Shown piece by piece: positions 36,401 to 48,400 of a DNA stretch of 64,000 nucleotides. The position numbers and the translations under genes are program-made. The stretch is from Maniola hyperantus (taxonomy: Eukaryota; Arthropoda; Insecta; Lepidoptera; Nymphalidae), in contig NC_048555.1 in the NCBI RefSeq assembly GCF_902806685.2, positions 3,720,001-3,784,000 on the forward strand, written 5' to 3'. The notes beneath the pieces are model-generated. The model did not search any database, had not been told where the DNA came from, and worked only from the letters and a program-made list of their open reading frames with translations. Within the stretch, counting starts at the first letter, position 1. Each line of letters begins with the position of its first letter.

Positions 36401-39400
36401 GTTTATTTGTTTTTTACTTTAAGCTTCAAGGACCAAAGCACTTTTCCCGCGAAAATAAGATATAGTTCCCACGCCCCGGGACTATATAATAATGATAATA
36501 TAAGATAGATAGAATAGAAGAATTTTTTCTTTAATTTTTTTTATAAAGTGCTTCTGAATCTTCAAGGCATTCTATACCACTGTGGTTCGGAAATCGGAAT
36601 GTCCTTCCTATCGAGAATAACTAGCAAGAAACTCTGCGGTTACTCTTTTCAAAAATACTATTTACCGATGCCACACGTTGTACGAGTAAGTAAGTAATTG
36701 CATTTTAATAGCAGTCTCGCGCAATGCTGCTGCGAGATTATTGGACATCAGATTAGACAATAACCTAATGATAATAATAAAATCAGTTTCCAGGCGTGAC
36801 GTAAAACAGAAATAAAAACGGGTCTTTTGAATCAGGGCTGAAAGTCGTCAGAGACTCATTCATTAATAATGTTGGGCGTCCCAACAGATAGGTACTTATA
36901 ACTTAAATAGGTCAATTAAATTAGCCTGCTCTGTGGGTATATTATTATATCTCGCTGTCACATTAAAGTTATGATCCCATAGTACGTGACAGGTTGAGAT
37001 GGCAATCGGGGTATGAGGCGGAGGGACGCCCCTCACACCCGTAGTTCTCCTGGCTTCTCTCGAGTGGAGTTTTAGAAAATCCTTTTTTAGTTTACAACGG
37101 AAAACACTAAAGAGGAAACCTTTATATAAAGATTCAAGTTTCTTAAGTAAGGTAAGTTTGTTATTATGTGACGCACAACACAAACAGCTGGCTCTAAAAA
37201 CATGAAATTTTCATGAACTTAGATTCTCTCTTTTAGGTACCTTTTCTTTGACCTTATACTTACCCACTAAAAATATTTTTCAGCAACTCTATATTTTACG
37301 CCGACAGAGCCGAGAGCTTCATATTATTGTTTAATTTTTTTTGTAGTAAAAAGGAAATTCTGTAAATAGTTATATAAGAGTAGGTTAAGTCAGGTTTAGT
37401 TTTTATTTTTCTATGAACTTATTTAGAAAACTACATACCTGAAATATTTCCACGTCCAAAAACGCCCAGTCTCCCCGCGTCATACCGAGAGAGTGTGCGG
37501 CCAGCAGAAACTCACGCACGAGAGACCCACGTACACTCAGTATTACAACTGTAGGGGAAAAAAACACGTGAGGCATCGTGGAAAAAATATAGAAGCGAAC
37601 CTTCTGTCAATTTGCATTACTTATCACTACCCATAGAGAGAGAGCCTGTGAGGAACAGACCTTCATTATTTTATAAAGCTTCAACAATTTATTAAAGTTT
37701 AAGGGTGTCTGGTATAGAGCTATAAGTATCAAGCAATGCAAGACGTGAATACCGAAGAAAATATAAGAAAATTACACTTCATACTTTGACGAAAGATTTT
37801 AACACCTTGGTTACCAGTTATTTGCCAAAGCCACGATGATCCAGACTTCATAGTCGCTGATCGTTCCAACCTGTGTTGGGGACAATGCGCATAGAAACTT
37901 TCAGATTTTCTAAAATAACGATGGTCTCACGGGTTCTTAGTCCAATACATCGATGTGTCCAATATTATAAATGCGAAAATATGTTTGTTTGCTGATCTGT
38001 CCTTCAAAACTCCGCGGGATTTTGAAAAACGTAAATTCACGCGAACGAAGTTGCGGGCATCAGATAGTTTCTGTCATAAATACTATCAACTTAAAATAGG
38101 TGGCATGCGATTGTCATTGCACTGCATACCAGGCATTAGCTAGTCTACTAATAAAAACACAGTTTTCTATCATCTAAGTACAAATCGTTTTCAAAATAAA
38201 CATTTCAGTGGCTCGCATGGAACTAGTATGAAAGTTATTAACGTCAAGCGTCAAACACATTGGCACGTTTCAAATTATAGCCGAATCACTGAGCGCACTG
38301 ACTTTGAACTTTGCTCGTATCGGGAATCTCTAGATTTCTCCTCAGACAGAGCTATATGTACCTACATTAACCTATTTAACTAATGCTAGTACTAGTTTCT
38401 AACGCATTGGAAAATACTTGATTTTATCTTACACTACCTACTGTCGATCGCGTACGCTACGCTACGCTACGAATTTCCAAAAAAGGCCCTCGACCGACGT
38501 ACGCGACCGAGGCTGGTTCTAGAAAATTGAGATTTTGCTTATGGGATTTCTCTGTAAACCTATAGACCCTGAAGATCATAGAGACAAATGTTTTGACGTT
38601 TCTTTCGATGCTTTCCTAAAAGCGTTTACTTTCATAAGTAAGAACTTTTTCTTTTCGAAAGGAATTTTACTGTTTTCCGATTTGGTAGGTAATCTAATAG
38701 GTAAAGGAACAGTTTTCCCTTTTGAAAGAAATCCCAGACTCAAAAAACCGGCCAAGTGCGAGTCAGGCTCGCGCAACGAGGGTTCCGTACCTACTACTTT
38801 ATATATGATGATAATTCAAAAACTATGATGCATAAAAATAAATAAAAATCTATTTCATCGACACTATTGCCCAATCGCAGTTGAAAAAGCTTTTAGTTTT
38901 TCCTTATCTTAGTAACAATATCACTACTACCCATTGTGATTTTTTGCTTGGATATAGTTTTAAAGGTGTCTTTAAGTACTACTTTTTATGCCAGAAAAAC
39001 AAAGAGTGCCCACGGGATTTTTAAAAACCTAAATCCATGTGGATGAAGTCGGTCATTAGCTAGTAGCTCAAGTAAGTGATATTTACCTCTTGCATACATG
39101 CTGACATCTTTCAGAAGTGCTTCGCAGGACTCCCTTTCGTTGCCGTCTAGTTCCCGAACTGCTTTTAGAACACCCTCCTTCCTTAGACCCCATTCGAGGC
39201 TTTTACCTGTTTAAATAATATTTATTTATTTAAACAACTCAGTACAGTAATCAACTCTCAAAATATGTCACCATTTTTAATAGGAATAGTGTATTAATAA
39301 TTTTACATTATTTCGTCTCATACATTTATTTTATTTTATTCAGATACAAGTTAGCCATTTACTGCAATCTCACCTCGTGGTAAGTGACGATGCAGTCTAA

Positions 39401-42400
39401 GATGGAAGCGGGCTAACCTGGAAGGGGTATGGCAGTTTTTAATAAACCCATGCCACTTTGGTTTCTACACGGCAACGTACTGGAACGCTAAATCAATTGG
39501 CGGCACGGCTTTGCCGGTAGGGTAGTAACTAGGCACGGCCGAAGCTTCCCACCAGACTAGACCATTTAGAAATTATAAAATTCCAAATCCCAATTGAACC
39601 CGGGACCTCCCACTAATAAGACCACAGCGCTTACCATTGCGCCAGGGTATGAAATCGAATTATGTTAACAGAGATGGTTTGCATTCCGGGGAAAATCAAC
39701 AAGTTCTCACGGGATTTAAAAAATCTAAATCCACATGGATGAACTTGCCAGCATCATCTATTAACTGGGTACCTACAGTGATAGGTTGCATCCTGGAGAC
39801 GGACTTGCTCGCCTTTTATGACGGAAAACCAAACAATTCCCACGTAATTGAAAAAAAAAATCACGCGGATGAAGTCACGAGCAACATCTAGTTATATAAA
39901 GTTCCACGCAAATGATTTCACTGACCGCTAATAACAATCTGCCATAGCTTACCAACAGTAAGTGAAAATAAATCCGACTTGTCCAACAGCAAGGCGACAT
40001 GGGACCAACCGAAGCGTTCAAACACGCTGGTGAATACGCGAGGCAGTCGGCACTGGCAATAGGACATCCGCGTCAAAGTCGGGTACTTGCCTTTATCGTT
40101 GAACAAGGTTTGCGGCTGCAAGAATAAAACTACTTACTTATAATGAAAACCAAGATATACCCTCTACAATCGCTTCAATTCGAGCCTGAGAGTATGCAAT
40201 CAACATTAATAAGTGGCCGGTGGGGCATAAGAGCGAGATGCGTGATGTGTGAACAACGCGAATCAACGTTTGGTATACAATTATTTTTATTTTTTAACAG
40301 ATTAAAGATTATATTATTATTACATAAGTAAAGTTTGCTTTAAAGCCAATAGTTTTGCAAACTTTGTAGTTTCTTAGTGTTGTCGCGTTGGAGTTTTAAA
40401 CAAATTGTCATGGGTATCACGCTACGAGGCTCATTATTTTTGGTACATCTACACATTGGTTGTAATCTCAAATTGCTGGGATGCTACGGACATTATCGAA
40501 CACCTCGTATATAATAAAGTAGTAGTAGTAAAGCTACTTACCCGAGTGCCCTTTCGTAAATTTCTCAGTCTATGCATTCGGCTGACGACGCTTGCTGGAG
40601 CTGCCAACTCTCCTTCCGATGGTGGCTATTAAAATAATAACATGGATTTTGATAAAATTAAAACATTAGGTTGTGCTTATTAAAAACAATGATCGGCACT
40701 TTGATTTTAAAATGTGAAAGCATGTAGATGGAACCGGCTGCCCAGCGGGGAAACCAGTAGGTATTTTTGCCGCCATTCCACGCGAGCATGATATTTTGCA
40801 CAGTAAGTAATTATAATTAGATAAGGCTAGCTTTAAGTTTTATTGTAACACTAGCGACCCACCCCGGCTTCGCACAGGTGCAATGCGGTGTCATTGTGGT
40901 TTTTTGTTATATTTCAAAATATTATCGAGACAGATTTAAGTTTTTATTTTTTATTTTTATGGAAACATACAGTAATAATTACATGGATAGTTAGTAGTAC
41001 AATATAAAAGACTTAAACATAAATAGTCTCTAATGAAAAATTATAATACTTATTACAAAAATATGTTTACAACTAAATAATTGGGTATAGCATGCGCATG
41101 AAAACAAGAATGATAGGTAGGTACCTAGGTTACAACTTATTAAACAACAAAAAACAAACCAAAACCGACTGTATTTCAATGAAAGCTCTCAATTGACTTG
41201 ATTTTTTCCAACATCTTGAACAATTATCGTCATACTTCAACAAATTAACACAAAACAATATTAAGTTATACTTACCTACTTATAAACCGTTCTCTTGAAT
41301 CACTCTCCTTATCTATTTATTGTCTACTTAATAGATCTTAGCGTACAGAGGGACAGACGGCGGTAAGCTACATTGTTTTAATACTATGTAGAGATTTAAA
41401 AAAAAAATACCGAAGAAAGGATCGTTTAAAAAACATAGCGAACTCCCCCGAGTGAAAAGTTACCCCCTCGTTTGTCGTTCGCGGTCAAGGGTACAAACAA
41501 ATCAGTGTGAGAGCTGAGGAATGTTGTCGCAGCGAACTTGGCATTGAGGGGAAATGAGATTGGATTGAAGTGTAATGATGCAGGAAAACACCTTCGATTG
41601 TATTACGCGTGAATTACTTGTTTTGTTCGTTGGCAACCTGGCAACTGACGTTTACTTTTTTATTTTAGTACCATAAAAAAAGATACTTGAAAAATGCTGG
41701 TTAATCAATACAATAATATTATTTATAAATGCGAAAGTGTTCCTGTATGTTACCTTAGGGTTCCGTTGGCACCCTTTGGGTACGGAACCCTAAAACCATT
41801 TTTATACACATAGAATATATTATAATAGCATTACATTACGTGATATATGAACTAGATATCCTTATTTCAAGAATTCTCGGTCTTTTTCCGTTTATTAGGT
41901 AATGTATCATTAACATTGACCTTTAACTACTTTAACTACCTAACTACTGTCTGCGGCGTAGATAATTAGTGTACCTAATCACAAACATTAAGCTCATCAG
42001 CATTAAGATGTGAACCACGGGACCCAATTAGCAATGATTTAAGAGTAATTACTCCTAAGCAACTAACTGTTGCTAGCACGCACATAAATGTGTATTTCTG
42101 TTACAATTAAATATCACTTGCTTGAACGGCGAAGGAATCGTGAGAAAACCTGCATGCCTGAAGGTTCTTTATAATGCTCTCAAAGGTGCGTGAGTCTGCT
42201 AATCCGTACATGGCCAACGTGGTGGATGGTTTAACACTTCTCAATCTGAGAGAAGACCCGTAGCGGGCTGGTCATGGGTAGATGATTATGATGACCTTTT
42301 GATCTAGTAGTAGGTAGGTGTGAGTACGAGAAGTATTGCAACCTCCTTGTCCCAGTGGTGAGTGCCTTAGTCCGGGGTTCGATTCCCGGCAGGGTCATTG

Positions 42401-45400
42401 GGGAATTTAAGATGTTTAAATTGGTTTAGGTCTAGTCTGGTGGGAGGTTTCGGCCGTGGCTAATTACTAACCTACCCTTCTGGCAAAGCTGCGCCGCTAA
42501 GCCATTTAGCGTTTATGGGTTGTACGGGAGCGGTGTGCAGGCTCGACCGTACCAAAGGGGAGATCTCCCACCGAGCGGTTGGTTGTGCTCGGTAGCGCCA
42601 GCTGGGCCGACGGTTATGTCTTGAAACTTCTATATATAGTCCAGATTGCAGAAAACTCCGTTAGTGCGATTGCTATCGGCGGTACATTTGTTCGGGACTA
42701 CGTCATCGATTGAACAGCGCCATCTAGTTTCTATTGTGGTAACCGCCACATCACTCCCCTCCGAGACGAACGCGTAGTGTGAAGCAGTGAAGAGAGGTGG
42801 CGTTGTAGCGTGAAGGCGTGTGAAGGAAGGGCAATGGCTGCTAACCAACCAGAGAAGCGGTAGACCAGGACGCTTGTAGCTGGTGATGGAGTGCAGGGCC
42901 ATTGTGCCCCGAAGCTGTGGCTACATCCGTCTTACAGGCCTCGATGTGCTTGCTGTTGCTGCTTGTAGACTTGGAGTTTGGAGGAGACGTCGGCTTGCGG
43001 TGTGTGATCTAAAGGTGTTGCGGTGTATGCGATCACCCTTGATCACGTTGAGTGCGCAGTGCGGAGTGCGGCGGTGTGCGGTTGATCTTCGATGCCGTCG
43101 GCTGTTCTAGTGTGCGATCACTCTTGTGTCAACGTCGGCTGTTGTAGTGTGCGACCACTCTTGATCACGTCGGTGTCACCAATGTACGGGAGCGGTGTGC
43201 AGGCTCGACCGTACCAAAGGGGAGATCTCCCACCGAGCGGTTGGTTGTGCTCGGTAGCGCCAGCTGGGCCGACGGTTACGTCTTGAAACTTCTATATATA
43301 GTCCAGATTGCAGAAAACTCCGTTAGTGCGATTGCTATCGGCGGTACATTTGTTCGGGACTACGTCATCGATTGAACAGCGCCATCTAGTTTCTATTGTG
43401 GTAACCGCCACAGGGTTTTATAAAACTGCCATACCTCATCCAGACACGTTGCAGTCAGACTGCAATGTTGTCACTTACCACCAGGATTTTATAGTCAAGT
43501 GCTAACTTAAATACTTTGAATAAAAAACTGTTTATCATGCTTCTTGAAAACGCAAATGAATCCCTAGATTCAATACGACAACTCGACACTAAAGGCGTTT
43601 TGTGCACTCTACAATAAAAGTAAAATATTGTCTTGAATATAGGCGCCAGATATTTAACAATTTACAAAGTTTGATAACACCTCCAACTTCCAACCTTCTA
43701 CTTATCTCATAAAACTTGTACGCTCAAGTTGAATTAATAAGTTGCAGACGAGAATTTTAAAAAGGAGTATCTAATTAAATAGGTTCTAAAATATATATTT
43801 TAAATTATAATAACACAATTCTATTAAATAAACTTAAACCTTACCAACTTAAAATTAAACGTCGTCAAAAAGTCCGCCCCTGGTTGCCCCTGGGCCAAAG
43901 GTGCCCATTAAGCTGGCACTATTGCTACGCTGAATGGCGATGGACAACCTTTGGACCAGGTAGGCCCCAGAGCGCGGATCGCAACCTCTTTCCCTTAGAC
44001 GACGGCCGATGTCACGCACGAAACCCTTCGCTTCCTCACCCCAGCAACCCAACGTCTCCACCGCCAGTGGAACAAAGAGGTATTTCCCCAGAAGAGGGGC
44101 ATATTCAGCCCGTTTCTTCGCGGCAGCGGACTCTGCAGCGGCGCAGGCCTCCCGCGACGTCCGGTCCAGATGGCTTGGCGCGAGGGTGCTAGTGCACGTC
44201 GCGTCCCACAGCAGACATTTGCCGTTTTGCCATGGGACGAGCGTCAAGCCATCTGGACGCTTGCCGTCTGTACGGCTCAGCCCTGGTGGCTCGAGAACAC
44301 AGGGCACATTGGCTGAAATGAGTGCCCTGCGGACGATATCGAAATCGGTTCTAAAATAGGTATTAAAAGATATTCAGAGGAGTCTATTCGTAGCGCGCTC
44401 TAAGCAATCGTAATTTGTTTCACATCAATCAAAACCAATGAAATTTTGTAGACACTATTTAGAAACTAAAATCTGTGTCTGTGTTTTGCAGATTTTTGTA
44501 AAGATGTTTAACTTTAAAGTAACATGGGCTCAAAGATGTACATAAGCGAGTGTATTTTACAAACAAAACTTTTGATCATTTGTTGTTATAACATGCACAT
44601 TCTGTGAAAATTTCAACTCTCTTGCTATCACGATTCACGACATTCAGCCCGCTGACAGACAGACGGACGGACGGGCAGCAAAGGCTTTGTACCTCATAGG
44701 TCCCGTTGGCACCCTTCGGTAACGGGACCCTAAAAGGAACTAACCATATTACGTAGCACATTACGCGTAGATGGCACATGGCGCGTAATGTGGTACGCAC
44801 GCGTAGCTCTACGTGTAAATAAATAAATAAATAAATAAAAAAAAATTTATTCATGTAAACTTTTTACAAGTGTTTATGAATAGTCAGGTAGTTTTAATTT
44901 ACCACTGGTTCGGAACGCCGTTCCCACCGAGAAGTACCAGCAAGAAACTCGGCGGTTGCTCTTTTTAATTTTTCAATTTACAATGTTATTATACCGTACT
45001 ATACAAGCCATTGCAGCCCCGTGCATTGCTGGAGCGAGTCAAATCCAAGCTTTTTTATCGTTTACATAGTCTGCGACTGTATAATATGCTTTTTTTAGGA
45101 GCATACTTTTAACACATTTTTTAAACTTGTGTAAAGGCAAGTCTAAAATTGCTTGTGGCATTTTATTATAAAATATTACACTCATTCCCACAAATGACTT
45201 TCCCACCTTCCAGAGGCGGAGCGCAGGAGTAGCTAGCTTATTTTTGTTTCTAGTTTGCCTATCATGGATATCACTGTTTTTTTTGTAACTGTGAATGTTT
45301 TGTCGTACAAAAATTATATTATTGTAAATATATTGGGAAGCTACTGTAAGAATACCTATTTCCTTATGCTTCCGTGTGCTACGCGTAGAGCTTCGTATCC

Positions 45401-48400
45401 TCTACGAACTCTGCAGTAATTATTCAAAAAGTAATAACTAACAATATGATTCTAATCTAAACAAAATCAATAAGAAATTATTATTGTTATTGTGAGTTAT
45501 CACTTTTATAATAATCTTTAGTATTCTGCACGAGTGAATTCCACAGAATACTTAATAGTTCTTTCCTTTTACTAAGTTTTGATCGAGTCATACTGTCTTG
45601 TCGTCGTAGTTTTAATCGAGTTTTTCTGATCGATTACGTCTTCCATCAAACTATTGAAATTTGAAAAGATTGAAGATTAAAATGATGAGCAACCTAATCT
45701 AAAGTTATGAAAAAAATGTCTATATGTTAGTCACTTCTTTTACATAATTAGCAGATAATGAACTTTGTCTACGTGATTTAGATTTTTAAAAATGCCGTGG
45801 AAACTTTTCATTTTTCCAAATTTAAGTCTACGTCGCACTGCATGTATTGTGAAAAGGCCCTACGTGTACGAAGTCAGGGGCATCATTTAGTCTATTATAA
45901 ATACCTGATCTCCCATGCCCGTGATGATCGGTGTGTTCCAGTAAGCAGCGAGGCGCGCGACAGGCTCCAAGGCGAAGGCGCAGGCGGGGCCCACGAAGGC
46001 GATCACGTCGTCTTTGAAGTGCATATCCGCTGCCAGCCCCGGAGCGATGGCTCCCGAGCAGGTTGGGTAACTGTGGAATATTGTCACTGTTAACTTCACC
46101 ATGTTACGAAGGCAACGATGCCGCACCGGTGATGTGTCCCGGGCCTAAAAAACGCAGCTCTCTCTCAAAAAAAAAATTGAATAATATTAGTGAAGTTAAA
46201 CTTGACTAAGTAATAGGTATTTCCCATTTCTTCTCCAAGTACTCAATGGGCGCGGATTTGAACGTAAGACCATTTGATTTTCAATTTGCGCTCTAATCGT
46301 GTACAATAGCTATGTAGCTATTCCCTGTTGAGGTTAATAAAAATATGTGATGAAATATAGGCAAGTGTCCGCCGCAGTCCGTCACGCTCCATACATTTTG
46401 TTGCAGCGCTACCAATGGCCTGTTGTGTATACCAATGTAGGTACATCTGTTATCGGCATTTGTTTCACAAAAACCGGTCAAGTGCCAGTCGGACTCGCAT
46501 ACGAAGGGTTCCGTATTACGTACCATAGTTAGTACAAGAAATAACACTTTTATTTTTTGTGATATGTAACAACAAATGCACAGTTTTCGAATTTTTCGCT
46601 TTACCTGCTTGTGCTATAAGACATTGCTACCTGCCTTTCATGATTCTAAGTCAACGGCAAGTACCCGGTAGTTTTGATGCCGTTGATGGGTCTTGACAGA
46701 CACAACAGACAGATAGGATAGACAACAAAGTGATCCTGAAAGGTTCCTTTTTTCTGATCTCAGGAGCCCTATAAACCTAAACCTAAATTTACGGGACCCT
46801 AAAAATATGATAAGTATACTGGACTGCAAGCTACTTTTAGATTTTAATAAAAAATTATATGAAAACAGATTTATGTAGATAGTAGCTGATGGCCACGACT
46901 TCGTCCGCGTGAATTAAGTTAACTGAAAATACTGTGGAAACTCTTTGATTTTCCGGGATACAAAGTACTCTATGTCACTCCAGGTATTTAAATATAATCA
47001 TGAAAAAAATCCCGACGATCCCTTGCCCCGTCGCGACGTGGTATTAAAGAAATAAACATACTTTCGCATTTTACAATGTGAGTGGTGATTCCCTGAACAA
47101 AAATGAAAAGCAATGAATTTAAAACTCCAAAGCTGTTTGTACTTAGGTACTTATAAAATTCACAAGCTTTCATTGAAAATTTGCATTACGCACACTTTGA
47201 ACCTTTAGATTCGAAAATCAAAATCCCTGCTGAACAAACCAAGTTATCTCAAACAATAAGACGTGTCTTTCAAGAGACCGTGACTAGAATAATAAGTAAA
47301 ATTCTTCTATAGGATCTTGTATGCTCATCGTTCGTTGAATAGAAGGCGAAAGTTCTTGAAAATTACATATGCGTAATAACGCTTTGCCTTTATATGGCTT
47401 ATGAAAACAAAGTGAAGTCTTCGGTATGATTAGAATCAATAGCTTATTTTAATCTAAAGAAACAAACAGCGTCCATATAAAGCTAATTTATTTTGTGTTT
47501 GAATAAGGAAATAATATGGTATCATTATTATTAATAGAGAATCTGAGAGAGCCTAGTGGTAAGCCTCAGATTGGGGAGGGGGAGGAGGTCCGGGGTTGAT
47601 CCCGGGAACGTACTTCTTAATTATTAATTAATCTCGGAGTATGTATAAGCAATTAATAATATATAACTTGGTTTAACGATAAAGGAAAATATCGTAAGAA
47701 AAAAAACCTACATGGTTGAGAGTTTTATTTAATTACTTAATTGAAGTTAATAAATAAGCTACATAGTAGGTATAATATAATTTATGTAACAAGGTATGGA
47801 GGAAGGCGACGACACTCGTAACACAAGCTGTCTTAGTACGAGTGCCTAAGCACTCCTTTGGCAGGATCGCCCCGCGATCCTTTCTTCGGTCCATCTATTT
47901 TATTAAATCTCTAATTTAAAAAAGTTCTGCTAAGTATTGTAGGTACATACGTTACCAAGTCTCCCGAACCAAATCAATTTTTATTTACGTAGGTAAGCAA
48001 ATTGCTCAGGAAACTTGATGTACGATATGCAAACATGATGGGTTTCACATGCTTACACGAAACTATCGGGTATCATAATAATCGTAGTAATGGATTTTGA
48101 TGTAATGGCATATACATTGGATTTAGGAGGAATCTATAATTTTGAAGAACCCTATTGTTTAGAAGTAGGGATACTCATTTCGCAAGCAAAAATACCCGGT
48201 TTTTAATTTTGGTTTTTAGTATGATAAGTTCTTGGAAAAATCTTCAGTTTGGCGTACGCACCAAATCAAATATAGAAAAACGGCCCGAATTGAGAACCAC
48301 CTCCTTTTTGGAAGTCGGTTAAAAAGTTTTTTTATTTAACGAGGTAACGCCGCCAGTGTTCTGGGGGCACCTTGCCTCGTTACGGTGGTTTAGATGATAT

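Larger units (their letters stand above)
40116..45904 (-). other. cyclase intron 2, rich in nested mobile elements
   Basis: The 5.8-kb intron holds, from left to right, a small foldback of repeat E ends (41745-41800), a LINE/SINE tail piece (42115-42295), a SINE split by a complete small LTR element (42330-43513), a retroelement endonuclease fragment (43855-44307), another repeat E piece (44570-44740), an AAAT tract (44815-44840) and a LINE fragment (44845-45060). Confidence 0.7.

Noticed and set aside
42630..42902. 90-codon minus frame in the LTR element
   Set aside because: It crosses from LTR into the interior on the strand opposite to the presumed transcript and shows no gag or pol features.
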